A DNA stretch of 64,000 nucleotides from Thermococcus aggregans (GCF_024022995.1 NZ_CP099582.1:1-64000); one strand, 5' to 3'. Positions 25,421 through 34,775 are shown, numbered from the stretch's first letter. Numbers and translations: made by a program. Notes: generated by a model not told the origin, from the sequence alone.

Positions 25421-25955
25421 TTTGCTCACCCCATCGTTTGTACAAATTGTGGGGTATACCAAGGATATCCAAAATTTTTCCAATTATAAAGTTAACGATA
25501 TCGTCTAAATTTTTGGGTTTATGGTAATATCCTGGAGAAGCCGGCATAACAATGGCTCCAGCTTGTGTAGCTTTCAACATGTTCTGGATATGCACCAAGT
25601 TCAATGGGGTTTCCCTTATCAACAATATCACCTTTCGGCGTTCTTTTAGAGCAACATCAGCAGCTCTTGTAACAAGGTTATCGGCATACCCGTTGGCTAT
25701 AGCACTCAGTGTTTTCATTGAGCATGGGGCCACAACAAGAGCATCAAAAATGTGAGAGCCGGAAGCTATTGGTGCAAAGAGATCGTCCTCCCTAAAGTCG
25801 GGCTTGAAGTCAATCTCCAATTCATATTTTATAACCTTCAAAGCTGTATCCGAAGCAACACTAACTACTTCATGACCTAGTGCTCTTAAAACTTCAATTA
25901 ATCGAATTCCATAGACAACACCACTAGCCCCAGTGATTGCGACCACGATTTTCAT
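25407..25955 (-). CDS. ubiX: Flavin prenyltransferase UbiX/Pad1
   Basis: Makes prenylated FMN, the cofactor of UbiD-type decarboxylases, from FMN and a C5 prenyl phosphate. Signature [20 protein letters not shown] at the N-terminus, [20 protein letters not shown] in the middle and [18 protein letters not shown] near the end. 182 residues, full length. No ubiD is in the window. The 3' end overlaps the Lrp-like gene. Confidence 0.93.
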   Translation of the reverse strand: MKIVVAITGASGVVYGIRLIEVLRALGHEVVSVASDTALKVIKYELEIDFKPDFREDDLFAPIASGSHIFDALVVAPCSMKTLSAIANGYADNLVTRAADVALKERRKVILLIRETPLNLVHIQNMLKATQAGAIVMPASPGYYHKPKNLDDIVNFIIGKILDILGIPHNLYKRWGEQSGIS

Positions 25956-26087
25956 AACTCTTCACCGTCTTGAATACCCTAGCCTAGGATACTTAAAATA
26001 CTTTGTGTGAATTCTACGGCAGATACGTTGCTTTTCGAAATAATGTTTATAAGGTTAAATTGCCCATATCTACACTCAGGTGTAAAG

Positions 26088-26885
26088 ATGCGGGAAAATG
26101 GCTATGCCGAAGTGCTCCTCAAAAAAGCCTTGGAACTTACAAGGCGCCTAGATGCTAAAGCCCTAGTTATTATTGGCATAAAACTAAAAAAGCCTCTCAA
26201 AGTAAGTGTGCCTATTCTTTTGGTTGGTAAGGAGGTAGATAACCATAATTCTCTCAAAACCCTTCCTTTGCCCCTTTCCTTGGGTACCAAGAATCTCGTA
26301 AATCTAGCCTCTAGTTTTATGATTGCTGAAGGAATGATTGAAGAAGGAGAGATATTCATATATGTCACACCATCCACGTTAGGCATCAGAAAGGCTAAAA
26401 AGACTGTAGAAGTTAAAGATGAATTTTTCTCCCAAATTGAACATGTTTTTCAAGAAGTCCTTGAACTTGCCATAGAGTTAAGCCTCGAAGGCAGAGAAGG
26501 AAAGCCCGTGGGGACGATATTTGTAATAGGTGACACGAAGAACGTTATGAAGTATTCCCATCAGATGGCGCCAAATCCCTTCAAAGGGTACAAAATAAAC
26601 ATCCTCGACAAGGAAAGCAAAGAAATCATAAAGGAATTTGCCTTTTTAGATGGAGCGTTTGTTATAAGCAAGTCCGGTAGAGTATTATGTGCAGGAAGAT
26701 ACCTAGACATCGATTTTAAGAGGGTTAGCGTGAACATACCATCTGGGCTGGGAAGCAGACACCTAGCAGCGGCAGGAATTTCAAAAGTTACGAAAGCAAT
26801 CGCAATAACAGTCTCAGAGAGCGGGATAGTTAGGGTGTTCAAAGACGGAAAAATAATATTTGAATACAATCCAAGACTACATTAA
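26088..26885 (+). CDS. dacZ: Diadenylate cyclase DacZ (c-di-AMP synthase)
   Basis: Condenses two ATP into cyclic di-AMP, a second messenger in euryarchaea. The DisA_N/DAC domain occupies the C-terminal half: DGA at about residue 188 (FAFLDGAFVISKSGRVLCAG), then PSGLGSRHLAAAGISKVTKA with the Arg-His of the RHR-type motif, and IAITVSESGIVRVFKDGK. The N-terminal half is the archaeal DacZ-specific domain. 265 residues from ATG 26088, with CAGGTGTAA upstream; the earlier in-frame ATG at 26007 lies before a likely TATA region (ATGTTTATAAGG, 26042-26053). Confidence 0.88.
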   Translation: MRENGYAEVLLKKALELTRRLDAKALVIIGIKLKKPLKVSVPILLVGKEVDNHNSLKTLPLPLSLGTKNLVNLASSFMIAEGMIEEGEIFIYVTPSTLGIRKAKKTVEVKDEFFSQIEHVFQEVLELAIELSLEGREGKPVGTIFVIGDTKNVMKYSHQMAPNPFKGYKINILDKESKEIIKEFAFLDGAFVISKSGRVLCAGRYLDIDFKRVSVNIPSGLGSRHLAAAGISKVTKAIAITVSESGIVRVFKDGKIIFEYNPRLH

Positions 26886-26918
26886 AGAAAAGATTGATTA
26901 AAAATGGAGAAAAGAAGT

Positions 26919-28160
26919 TCAGAAGAGCCACTGGTTCTCTATACACTCATCACACGGGGGCTTCTCCGCTGCTATGGCTTTGAACTTTGAATATATGCAC
27001 TCCGGCAGTCCTAAGGGGCATCTTTCTGGGGTGAGTTCCGGCCTTACTTTGGTCGGGTCGAGCTTTATCTTTATATACGCCTCATACTCTTCAACTTTCT
27101 TCCATGGGAGCACCTTTGCACCGTATATCACAAGGTTGTCGTAAATCTTTGCATAGTCTCCAATTACTGCGTTCTCTTTTATGATGACGTTTTTACCGAC
27201 GATAACTCCCTCTCCAAGAATTGAATCCTTAAGCTCACTTCTCTCCCTTATTATGTCGTATCCTAGGAGTATTGACCTCTTTAGGTATACTTTGTCCTCT
27301 ATAACTGTGTTTGGTCCTATATAAGTATAGGCCTTAATCTTAACTCCATGCCCTATTTTGACGCCGCTATCGATATACACCGGCCCTTGTATCTCAACGT
27401 CTTCTGGCACTTCTGCACCTTCTTTTACTGTGTAATATCCATCATTTTTAGCTATCTCATCGAGGACAACTTGGTGAGCATAGAAGAAGTCCTCTGGAGT
27501 TCCGAGATCTACCCAGTAGTTTTCTCTCGGCATCATGTATCCGTAAACTTGGCCTTGGCTTACAAGCCTTGGAAGGATTTCTCTCTCAAAGTATATCTCC
27601 TTTCCTTTGGGTATCTCTTTCAGAACTTCTTTGTTAACCATATAAACTCCCGCGTCCACCACGTTGCTCTTGGGCTTTAGGGGCTTTTCTTCGAAGTCAA
27701 TTATCTTTCCTTCCTCGTCTGTAATGACCACACCGTATTTCTCCGGGTCGTAGACCTTTGTAAGAGCTACTGTAACAAGTCCAGCATTTTCTTTGTGGGC
27801 CTGTATAAGCTCCTCAAAGTTGAAGTTAGTGAAGACGTCTCCATAAATAACCAAGAACTCATCGCCTACAAACTCTTCAATGTTCTTAAGAGCACCTCCC
27901 GTCTCCAAGGGCATCGGGTCGTTGACGAATCTGATATCCTTTGGATAATCGCTCATTTTGTCTTCTATAAACTCCCTAATCTCCCCTCTCATGTAGTGCA
28001 CCGAAAGGATAACTTCGTCGATCTCCTTTATTTTCTCAAGGTTTTCAAGTATGTACTGGAGATTCGGTTTGCCAAGAACTGGGATCATGGGCTTTGGTCT
28101 CGTTGAAGAGAGTGGCCTTAACCTTGTTCCAAAACCACCTGCAAGAATGACAGCTTTCAT
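26919..28160 (-). CDS. Sugar-phosphate nucleotidyltransferase with left-handed beta-helix and Cys-rich tail
   Basis: Activates a sugar-1-phosphate to an NDP-sugar (mannose-1-P guanylyl- or glucose-1-P thymidylyl/uridylyl-type). The nucleotidyltransferase domain starts with AVILAGGFGTRLRPLSSTRP and KPMIPVLGKP, with the metal-binding YGDVFTN and the sugar-binding IIDFEEKP and NYWVDLGTPEDF. Hexapeptide repeats follow from about residue 250 (VEIQGPVYIDSGVKIGHGVK). The last 35 residues contain four Cys (ERCPLGLPECIY...PPCDECIE), which could bind a metal; this is not part of the usual enzyme. Start at ATG 28160 gives the canonical MKAVILAGG. Confidence 0.88.
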   Translation of the reverse strand: MKAVILAGGFGTRLRPLSSTRPKPMIPVLGKPNLQYILENLEKIKEIDEVILSVHYMRGEIREFIEDKMSDYPKDIRFVNDPMPLETGGALKNIEEFVGDEFLVIYGDVFTNFNFEELIQAHKENAGLVTVALTKVYDPEKYGVVITDEEGKIIDFEEKPLKPKSNVVDAGVYMVNKEVLKEIPKGKEIYFEREILPRLVSQGQVYGYMMPRENYWVDLGTPEDFFYAHQVVLDEIAKNDGYYTVKEGAEVPEDVEIQGPVYIDSGVKIGHGVKIKAYTYIGPNTVIEDKVYLKRSILLGYDIIRERSELKDSILGEGVIVGKNVIIKENAVIGDYAKIYDNLVIYGAKVLPWKKVEEYEAYIKIKLDPTKVRPELTPERCPLGLPECIYSKFKAIAAEKPPCDECIENQWLF

Positions 28161-28241
28161 AGTATCACCAATAATACATTGGACTCCCACCTTAAATATT
28201 TTACGTGCATTAAATATTCCTCTGATGAACAGTTTTTCAAG

Positions 28242-28499
28242 CTATGTACCCTTTTTATCTTTCTTCTTAAGCTCATACAAACTACCTTTAAAAACAACAC
28301 AGCTCCCAGGACAGATTTTCTTTAAGGGACAGCTCTGACATGAAGAGCTCATCTCAATTTTTTCCACATAACCCAAGCTCTCAAGGATTTTTATGATACC
28401 TTCTACTTCTTCCACGGGAAGATTTAGCCTATCAGCTATCTCTTTGGGTGTTCTTACTCCCCCCTCTATTAGCTCCAGTACATCGTCCAGTTTTCCCAT
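28242..28499 (-). CDS. FeoC-like winged-helix protein with Cys cluster
   Basis: 85-residue protein with an N-terminal winged helix (LDDVLELIEGGVRTPKEIAD, VEEVEGIIKILESLGYVEKI) followed by four closely spaced Cys in SCQSCPLKKICPGSC, a likely Fe-S or iron-sensing site as in FeoC-type proteins. It is the last gene of the feo operon, 12 bases after feoB, and probably tunes FeoB stability or transport. Start at ATG 28499; an alternative start is three codons upstream. Confidence 0.75.
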   Translation of the reverse strand: MGKLDDVLELIEGGVRTPKEIADRLNLPVEEVEGIIKILESLGYVEKIEMSSSCQSCPLKKICPGSCVVFKGSLYELKKKDKKGT

Positions 28500-28511
28500 C
28501 CTCCTCACCCA

Positions 28512-30557
28512 TCAGAACCCAAGCAAGAGGCCAATGTTGTAAACTAATATACCAACCACACTCGCAAGCAGAAGGTTATAAACGGAAGCCACCAAAGCCC
28601 ACTTAGTACCTCCTTCAGCACGTATTGCCCCTATGGTGGCTATACAGGGGATATAAAGGGTGGTTACCAAAGCCAAGACAAATGCCTGTAAACCAGTCAT
28701 TGCACTTTGCATCAGTGAGATGAGAGCTTCCTCGCTCTCCCCTACCCCATAGATTATCCCATATGTTGCAATAACGTTCTCTTTGGCTATTATTCCAAAG
28801 ATCAAACTTACAGCAGCCTTCCAGTCGAGGCCCATAAGCATTGTAAACGGTTCGAATATTTTTCCAAGTTTTTCCGCGTAGCTCATGCCGCTACCTATAG
28901 GTTCGGGATAAGTGCTTAGGTACCATATTGCCACAGAGCCGAGGAGAATTACCGTGCCGGCTTTTCTCAGGAATTCTTTGCTTCTTTCCCATGAATGCAC
29001 TATAGCGACTTTCCACGATGGGAGAGAGTACTCCGGAAGTTCTATTACGAATGGGCTCTCTTCCCCTTTTATAACAAACTTTCCAAGTATTAGAGCCGAA
29101 AGGAGGGCAAGGAATAGGGAGATTGTATATATGCTAACCGCCACGAGGGCCTTATGATCGCTAAAGAACGCCCCCGCTAAGAACGTTATGACCACCATTC
29201 TCGCACTGCATGGCACGAGCGGATTTATCAGCATGGTCAGTATTCTGTCTCTCTCGTCTTCTAAAGTACGTGTGGCCATTATAGCTGGAACATTGCATCC
29301 AAACGCCAACACCATCGGAATAAAGCTTTTTCCAGGAAGGCCGAACTTTCTCATTATTCTCTCCATAACAACAGCTGCTCTCGCCATATATCCACTGTCT
29401 TCGAGAATTGACATTGCAATGAAGAGCAAAAAGACCAGAGGGAAAAAGCTTAACACAGAGCCAACACCACCTATGATTCCATCGACAATGAGGCCCCTTA
29501 AGGTTTCGTTTCCTATAAATCCCGCCACAAATTCACCGAAGGATGCAAAAGCACTGTCCAGAAACTCCTGCATAGGGGTTCCTATGGTAAACACGAACTT
29601 GAAAAGAACGTAGAACACTCCCATGAGTCCCAAGATACCATAAACCGGATGAGTAAGAACCCTATCAATCTGATCACTGAGAGTTTCTTTGAATTCCCCG
29701 GAGTGAATGACAAATTGATGCATAAGCTTATCTATAAACTCGTACTTTTGGTTTGCTATCACGATATCAAGGGAACGCTTATAGTAAACTTCCAGCTCGC
29801 TTATATGCTTAAGTATTTCGTCCATTTTCCCTGGGCCGAGATGTTTCAAGACAAGCTTTATTACTTCCTGATCCCTTGTAAGAAGCTTTATAGCCAACCA
29901 TCTGATGTTGTACATCTCTTCTAAGGGAGTTCCCCTCAAAAGGCTGGAAATGTGCTCTATCTCCCTCTCTATAGGTTCATCATATACCGGAATTACAGGA
30001 TTGGTTGCTATCTTTCCTTCTGCCATGTTGGCTATAATCCTCTTAAGCTCCTCAAGTCCTTCGCCTTCCTTAGCATTTGTTGGAACTACTGGAACCCCAA
30101 GAACTTTTTCCATTTTCTTTAAATCAAGATGAAGTCCCTTCTTTCTTGCGATGTCAATTTTATTCAAGGCAATGACGACTTTTTTGACCCCCATCTCAAA
30201 AATTTCCATGGTCAAAAAGAGGTTCCTCATGAGACAAGAAGCATCAACTATATCCACAACAACATCAGCATTTCCACTAAGAATGAAATTCCTTGCAATG
30301 AGCTCGTCTATGGAATTTGCAGTAAGGGAATACGTTCCCGGAAGGTCTACAACTAAAAACTCCTTATCGCGGTACTTCATTATACCCTCTTTCTTTTCAA
30401 CCGTTACTCCGGGCCAGTTTCCCACATGTTGCCTAAGACCAGTTAAAGCATTGAATATCGTTGTTTTTCCAACATTTGGATTGCCAGCCAGTGCAATGAC
30501 CTTTAAACCGTCTTTCTTTTTATCTGAGAGGTTTTCAACGCTGCAGCAAGATGTCAT
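28512..30557 (-). CDS. feoB: Ferrous iron transporter FeoB
   Basis: Membrane Fe2+ importer with an N-terminal GTPase. G1 GNPNVGKTT at about residue 26, G3 DLPGTYSLT, G4 NKID, then the guanine dissociation-inhibitor-like helical region, then two Gate domains with Cys motifs (FGCNVPAIMATRTLEDERDR and LVPCSARMVVITFLAGAFF; later LYIPCIATIGAIRAEGG). 681 residues. The extreme N-terminus MTSCCSVENLSD has a Cys pair ahead of the G domain. The start codon overlaps the feoA stop by four bases. Confidence 0.97.
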   Translation of the reverse strand: MTSCCSVENLSDKKKDGLKVIALAGNPNVGKTTIFNALTGLRQHVGNWPGVTVEKKEGIMKYRDKEFLVVDLPGTYSLTANSIDELIARNFILSGNADVVVDIVDASCLMRNLFLTMEIFEMGVKKVVIALNKIDIARKKGLHLDLKKMEKVLGVPVVPTNAKEGEGLEELKRIIANMAEGKIATNPVIPVYDEPIEREIEHISSLLRGTPLEEMYNIRWLAIKLLTRDQEVIKLVLKHLGPGKMDEILKHISELEVYYKRSLDIVIANQKYEFIDKLMHQFVIHSGEFKETLSDQIDRVLTHPVYGILGLMGVFYVLFKFVFTIGTPMQEFLDSAFASFGEFVAGFIGNETLRGLIVDGIIGGVGSVLSFFPLVFLLFIAMSILEDSGYMARAAVVMERIMRKFGLPGKSFIPMVLAFGCNVPAIMATRTLEDERDRILTMLINPLVPCSARMVVITFLAGAFFSDHKALVAVSIYTISLFLALLSALILGKFVIKGEESPFVIELPEYSLPSWKVAIVHSWERSKEFLRKAGTVILLGSVAIWYLSTYPEPIGSGMSYAEKLGKIFEPFTMLMGLDWKAAVSLIFGIIAKENVIATYGIIYGVGESEEALISLMQSAMTGLQAFVLALVTTLYIPCIATIGAIRAEGGTKWALVASVYNLLLASVVGILVYNIGLLLGF

Positions 30558-30787
30558 TGGAGTTCCCTCCTAACTATAATCTTCTCCGCAACTCCTCGCC
30601 CCAGAGCTATGCGGGTATTCCCAACTGCAATTATATACGGTCCCGGATTTCCTGGTTTGATCACAACAATCTTAGTTCCTGGGGCTATTCCCATTCCAAG
30701 GAGTCTGCTTCTAACCCCATGTCCTCCTAGGATGTCAACGATGATTCCCCTCTCACCTTCACGCATCTGAGTTAAGAGCACATACAT
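30554..30787 (-). CDS. feoA: FeoA SH3-like iron transport protein
   Basis: Small cytoplasmic SH3-fold protein needed for FeoB activity. Core LTQMREGERGIIVDILGGHG, SRLLGMGIAPGTKIVVIKPG and NTRIALGRGVAEKIIV match FeoA. 77 residues from ATG 30787 with GGTGATGCTC ahead; two further starts within nine bases upstream are possible. First gene of feoABC, overlapping feoB by four bases, preceded by a DtxR-like palindrome. Confidence 0.93.
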   Translation of the reverse strand: MYVLLTQMREGERGIIVDILGGHGVRSRLLGMGIAPGTKIVVIKPGNPGPYIIAVGNTRIALGRGVAEKIIVRRELQ

Positions 30788-30796
30788 GAGCATCAC

Positions 30797-30830
30797 CGTT
30801 AGGTAAGCCTAATTCTATTTATAGAGGTAC
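30797..30830 (-). promoter_or_regulatory. feo promoter with DtxR/IdeR-like box
   Basis: TTAGGTAAGCCTAA at 30799-30812 is a palindrome (TTAGG/CCTAA) nearly identical to half of the classical DtxR consensus. On the minus strand the TATA-like CCTCTATAAATAG lies 12-20 bases upstream (30815-30827), so a bound metal-dependent repressor would cover the transcription start. Repression by Fe2+ through a DtxR-family protein is the natural inference; none is encoded in this window. Confidence 0.6.
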
Positions 30831-31017
30831 ATAGATTGTCTTAAAAAGATTTGGTGAGTCTAAAACTCTAAAGAAGTTTGAATATCAAAAAGGAATAGTT
30901 CGAAAGTCTGCTCTTACAGAGCCCATTGGTGCATATAAACAATTTCAAAGGAGGGCAAGGGAAAGCCGAAATACACTCAAATAGTAAAAGAAATTGCAAA
31001 AAGACGAGTAAAGGCCC

Positions 31018-32007
31018 TTAGCCCTTGCTCTTTTGCTCCTTCCACTCTTCCAACAGTGTTGAAAGCAACCCCAAGGCCACTGGCCCAATTATTAATCCCT
31101 TTATCCCAAAGCCCATTATTCCGCCGAATATTCCTACCAGTGCCAGCGCCGGATTTATTCTTGCGCCTTCTGCAACAAGCTTTGGCCTAATTGTAATATC
31201 TGGCCCCGGAGAGATTAAAATTGCGCCATATAATGAGAGCATAATTCCAGCAAAAATGCTACCCTGAGTAAATAGATATATCGCCCCTGCTATCCATACT
31301 ATCCACCCTCCAATGATGGGCAAAAGCTCCAGAACAACGCAGAGTATTCCTGCCGCAATTGCTCCGCTAAGGTTCGCTACTCCAAAGATGTAAAAGCCTA
31401 CTGCTAGCAAAAAGCCCTTAAATACGCTCAGCATCAGCCAGGTTCTTAGGATGGCATTTAGAGTATACTTTGCTTTCTCTATTAACTCTATGCCCAGATC
31501 TTTCCTCTCTTCGGGAAGCAACGCATAGAGCTCTTTGGACAAATCTCTAGAGTGCACTAGTATTCCATAAAAAACCGCTATGAAGACAATGGCTTGGAGA
31601 AGGAGCTTGGGTATGGATAAAGTATAGTTGAGGATCTCCTCGCTTGTCTTTTCTGAAATTCTTTCAATTAAAATCGCGGCCGACTCACCTATATCGGGAG
31701 GAAGGTTTAAAGACAAAAACCAGCTAAGAGCTTCGTTTATATAAATTACCAACGACCTGGTCACATCTCTAAACCACAACACTATACTGAATATAAAGGC
31801 TATTAAAAGCAGGGTCATCAAAGCCGAGAGCAACATGGCAGACTTGTTGGTACTAAGCCTCTTTGCTAGCCGTTCATGGAGAGGATGAAATATGTATGCG
31901 ACTGTTAGGGCAAAAATTATCGGTGTAATAAGGGGCTCCACAGTTTTCCACACGATGAAAAGAATTATAAGAGAAACAGCAATCCAGACAGCATGTTCCG
32001 TCTCCAT
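31018..32007 (-). CDS. AI-2E/PerM-family membrane protein
   Basis: Eight or so hydrophobic segments in about 329 residues with the family pattern: a paired N-terminal helix, VEPLITPIIFALTVAYIFHP, a long soluble middle region, then SGAIAAGILCVVLELLPIIGG, GPDITIRPKLVAEGARINPA and GIMGFGIKGLIIGPVALGLL. Members include Na+/H+ antiporters and putative autoinducer exporters; the archaeal role is unknown. Start chosen at ATG 32007 within the 3' end region of the upstream gene. Lies in a leftward group with the gene at 32012-32491 and sppA. Confidence 0.85.
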   Translation of the reverse strand: METEHAVWIAVSLIILFIVWKTVEPLITPIIFALTVAYIFHPLHERLAKRLSTNKSAMLLSALMTLLLIAFIFSIVLWFRDVTRSLVIYINEALSWFLSLNLPPDIGESAAILIERISEKTSEEILNYTLSIPKLLLQAIVFIAVFYGILVHSRDLSKELYALLPEERKDLGIELIEKAKYTLNAILRTWLMLSVFKGFLLAVGFYIFGVANLSGAIAAGILCVVLELLPIIGGWIVWIAGAIYLFTQGSIFAGIMLSLYGAILISPGPDITIRPKLVAEGARINPALALVGIFGGIMGFGIKGLIIGPVALGLLSTLLEEWKEQKSKG

Positions 32008-32011
32008 AAAA

Positions 32012-32491
32012 TCATCTCCCAATATACTTGATATACTTGAGGATTAACTCTCTGGCTTGGGGTTTGTTAAATACGAACAGTGTTTTTCTGGCTTCGTCGA
32101 GTAAGAAGTTCTTCCCAACGATTAAAAGCCCATCTTTCAGCTTGTATATTTCTGAGCTGGTGATGTCGATGAGATCTTTTATGTCTTCTGGAGCCTCTAT
32201 CTCCTCTAATAAGCTCTTTGCCCTATTAATCAACGCCTGATTGACGAACTTGGGCTTACTTAGCCGAATTTCTTCTGGGGCAATCTCGCCGGGTTCCATG
32301 AAAATTCCCCAAAATTCCTTGGCACATTCAAAGGGGTATACGTATTCACTGCCGTATATAGGTTGATAAAGTTCGTAAATAATTGAGAGCAGGACTTTTC
32401 TCGCATCTCCTCCATAGTACTCAATTCTCAGGTTAAATTTTCCATCCTCAAAGCCGTTCTCAAACACCTCAAGGTGCTCCTCACACTGCAT
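32012..32491 (-). CDS. Conserved hypothetical protein
   Basis: 159-residue soluble protein from ATG 32491 (MQCEEHLEVFENGFEDGKFN), preceded by GGGGGTGAGG. Mostly helical, rich in Glu and Tyr, with YYGGDARKVLLSIIYELYQP and a C-terminal LFVFNKPQARELILKYIKYI. No catalytic motif or membrane segment seen and no family recognised. It sits four bases after sppA and just before the AI-2E-like gene, so the three are probably cotranscribed. Confidence 0.7.
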   Translation of the reverse strand: MQCEEHLEVFENGFEDGKFNLRIEYYGGDARKVLLSIIYELYQPIYGSEYVYPFECAKEFWGIFMEPGEIAPEEIRLSKPKFVNQALINRAKSLLEEIEAPEDIKDLIDITSSEIYKLKDGLLIVGKNFLLDEARKTLFVFNKPQARELILKYIKYIGR

Positions 32492-32495
32492 CGCC

Positions 32496-33500
32496 TCACC
32501 CCCGTATGTATGAGGAAACATAATTAGCAGGCATATAGAGTGAGGAGCTCTCATAAATTCCAAAATCTGTCCTTTCGGAGCTGTAAAGCACAACGTTTGC
32601 ACTCTTAACGCCAATAAGGTCCTCAAGAACTTTTATGGCATAGTCGAGGTCACCGGTATCATCAACCAGAGTGCCCTTAACATCGCTTGCAAACCAGATC
32701 CTTCCATCTCCGTATTTCCTAGTTGTGTTTATATCGAGCTTTCTTCCCTCGCTGACCACCTGAAGGAAGTATTCAAAGTATGTATTTATCGTTCTCTTTA
32801 TCATCTCCCTTTCTTCATCGGTAAGGTCTCTCCATTCTGCCCCCATGTCTTTGTATTTACCTGTTTTGAACACGTTTACCTTGACACCGTTCTGAGCATA
32901 GTTTTGCTCTAAGTCGTAGTGGACGTAAAGGACACCAATACTCCCAACCTGAGCAAGAGGGTCGGCAATTATCTTATCGGCGGCACATGCAAGGAAGTAA
33001 CCACCTGAAGCGGCCATGCCTCCAGTATATGCAACTATCGGCTTTTCATACGATAGTTTTTTCAACTCTTTATAGATGGTTATAACCGGCCCCACATATC
33101 CGCCAGGGCTTTCAACCCACAAAACAACACCCTTAATGCTCTCGTTTTCCCTTATCTCTCTAATTTTAGAAATCACGTCTAGAGAAGTTGTTTCATCGAT
33201 TGGACCCACAACAGGGAGTATCGCCAGAGTTACATTAGTTTCCTCACCTATGTTTGCCCGCATCTGGCTTTTGAGGTACTCAATTTCTTTCTGGAGTTCC
33301 TCTATTTTCGCTTGGAGTGCCAATGTAGCATTGCTCTCTACTTCCCTTACTGTTTCGTTGTAAACCACTGTAAAATTCTTCTCTTGGAGGACTCTTTGCA
33401 ATTCACTATTTTGGGTATATAAGAGAACCCCAGCAACCGTTGCTAAGGCTAAGAGGAGCGTGAGAATAAAGCTGAGATACTTCCATATTTCTCTCTCCAT
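32496..33500 (-). CDS. sppA: Signal peptide peptidase SppA (S49 family)
   Basis: Membrane-anchored serine protease that degrades cleaved signal peptides. One N-terminal transmembrane helix (about residues 8-28), a coiled-coil linker with Glu/Lys repeats, then the S49 domain: GVVLWVESPGGYVGP, the nucleophile in GGMAASGGYFLACAADKI and the catalytic Lys region in VFKTGKYKDMGAEWRDL. About 334 residues, the single-domain archaeal form. Start ATG 33500 follows GGTGATTC. Confidence 0.92.
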   Translation of the reverse strand: MEREIWKYLSFILTLLLALATVAGVLLYTQNSELQRVLQEKNFTVVYNETVREVESNATLALQAKIEELQKEIEYLKSQMRANIGEETNVTLAILPVVGPIDETTSLDVISKIREIRENESIKGVVLWVESPGGYVGPVITIYKELKKLSYEKPIVAYTGGMAASGGYFLACAADKIIADPLAQVGSIGVLYVHYDLEQNYAQNGVKVNVFKTGKYKDMGAEWRDLTDEEREMIKRTINTYFEYFLQVVSEGRKLDINTTRKYGDGRIWFASDVKGTLVDDTGDLDYAIKVLEDLIGVKSANVVLYSSERTDFGIYESSSLYMPANYVSSYIRG

Positions 33501-33585
33501 CAGAATCACCTAACTGAAATAGCTTTGGAAACTTTTAAATTTGGTGTTTCCATAATCTCCAACAAAAGTAGAAAAGGTGTAAGGC

Positions 33586-34392
33586 ATGGAGATAGGAGTA
33601 AGTATTTATCCACATTTTGTGAACAAAGGAAAAGGTTTGCCTTCCGTTTTAGCGGAACTGAAGATCAAGGATTATGATTTCGTCCAAATATTTCCCCATA
33701 CCCTTGGGTTAATAAAAAACGGACAGGTAATAGAAAAGAACCTGCGCTCAATAGAAAACGCTCTTAAAGGCGTTGGGATAAAATACACAATCAGAATGCC
33801 TCGTTCGGTAAACTTGAGAGACAGCGTTTACTACAGCAGGCACTTTAAAGTTGCCAAAGCTGTAATAGATGTCGCAATAAAGCTCGGCTCAAAAATAGTG
33901 GTCATGCAAAGTGGCCGCACTGGAAGGCTCGATCTTGAGATAGAAGCCCTTCAACAGCTTGCAGACATGGCAGAGAACTTTGGTATTAAAATTGCCCTTG
34001 AAAACACCTACAGCGTTAAGGATACCCTCTACGTTGTTGAAAGCGTTAACAGAGAAAACGTGGGCTTTGCCCTCGATTTAGGACATGCATTTCTAAGCGC
34101 TCAAGGAGATGAAAACAAGTTTTTAGAAGACGTAAAGCTAGGAACAGAGAAGACAATAATCCTTATGATTCACGACAATTTTGGAAAGCTTTCTCCTCAA
34201 GTAGAACCGGAAGATGCATTGGCATACGGCGTCGGAGACCTTCACTTGATGCCAGGAGATGGAAAAATCCCCTTCGGAAAAGTCCTAAAGCTTTTCGACG
34301 ATGTGCCGCTGTTGCTCAAAATCAAAGATCCAGACACTTTTGCAAAGATTCCATCAAAGAAGGGACTTATAGAAGTTCTTACCAGCATTTAA
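33586..34392 (+). CDS. Xylose isomerase-like TIM-barrel protein (AP endonuclease family 2)
   Basis: 268-residue (beta/alpha)8 protein of the sugar phosphate isomerase/epimerase or endonuclease IV superfamily. Metal-binding residues are visible in KIALENTYS (Glu), GFALDLGHAF (Asp, His), MIHDNFG (His, Asp) and GVGDLHLMPGDGKIPFGKVL. The last motif is shared with both endonuclease IV and sugar isomerases; the protein lacks the full set of DNA-binding loops of classical Nfo, so an isomerase role is as likely. GGTGTAAGGC precedes the ATG. It overlaps the convergent RNase III-like gene by four bases. Confidence 0.8.
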   Translation: MEIGVSIYPHFVNKGKGLPSVLAELKIKDYDFVQIFPHTLGLIKNGQVIEKNLRSIENALKGVGIKYTIRMPRSVNLRDSVYYSRHFKVAKAVIDVAIKLGSKIVVMQSGRTGRLDLEIEALQQLADMAENFGIKIALENTYSVKDTLYVVESVNRENVGFALDLGHAFLSAQGDENKFLEDVKLGTEKTIILMIHDNFGKLSPQVEPEDALAYGVGDLHLMPGDGKIPFGKVLKLFDDVPLLLKIKDPDTFAKIPSKKGLIEVLTSI

Positions 34393-34775
34393 AGCCCCAA
34401 TCTTTCTTTTACAACCTTTAAAAGTTCCCCAAAAGCATTGCCAATTATTTCTTTCTTTCGTGAAGGGTGAACTACATCAGGAGTAAAGTTCTTCTTTAGG
34501 ACCTCAACAGCTTCCTCTATTGTTATCTTCTTCTCAAGCCAAGCATAGGCCAAAATAGCCTCGGCGATGTCACCTCTCCCATGTTTGTCAGTTCTTGGGG
34601 GAACGTAACTTAAAAGTCCTGCCTTCTCAAGTGCAATGCTTAGCGACGCATTGGGAACTCTCCCAGCACTGGGATGTCCGAGATATTCGCTTAGAGCAAG
34701 AGAAAATATAAAATTAACAAGCGAATCCCCAAACTTTGAAAGGTTCTTATCATTAAAGTTCATGGAATATCTCAT
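34389..34775 (-). CDS. Ribonuclease III-family protein (archaeal mini form)
   Basis: 128-residue all-helical protein. SKFGDSLVNFIFSLALSEYL near the N-terminus followed by the DKHGRGDIAEAILAYAWLE segment resembles the RNase III catalytic fold, where the acidic GD and AEAILAYA positions carry metal ligands. There is no dsRNA-binding domain. Archaeal members of this group are scarcely characterised and activity is not proven. ATG 34775 has GAGAGGG just before; a GTG 42 bases upstream is an alternative. Downstream of rpoL in a transcription/RNA processing cluster. Confidence 0.65.
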   Translation of the reverse strand: MRYSMNFNDKNLSKFGDSLVNFIFSLALSEYLGHPSAGRVPNASLSIALEKAGLLSYVPPRTDKHGRGDIAEAILAYAWLEKKITIEEAVEVLKKNFTPDVVHPSRKKEIIGNAFGELLKVVKERLGL

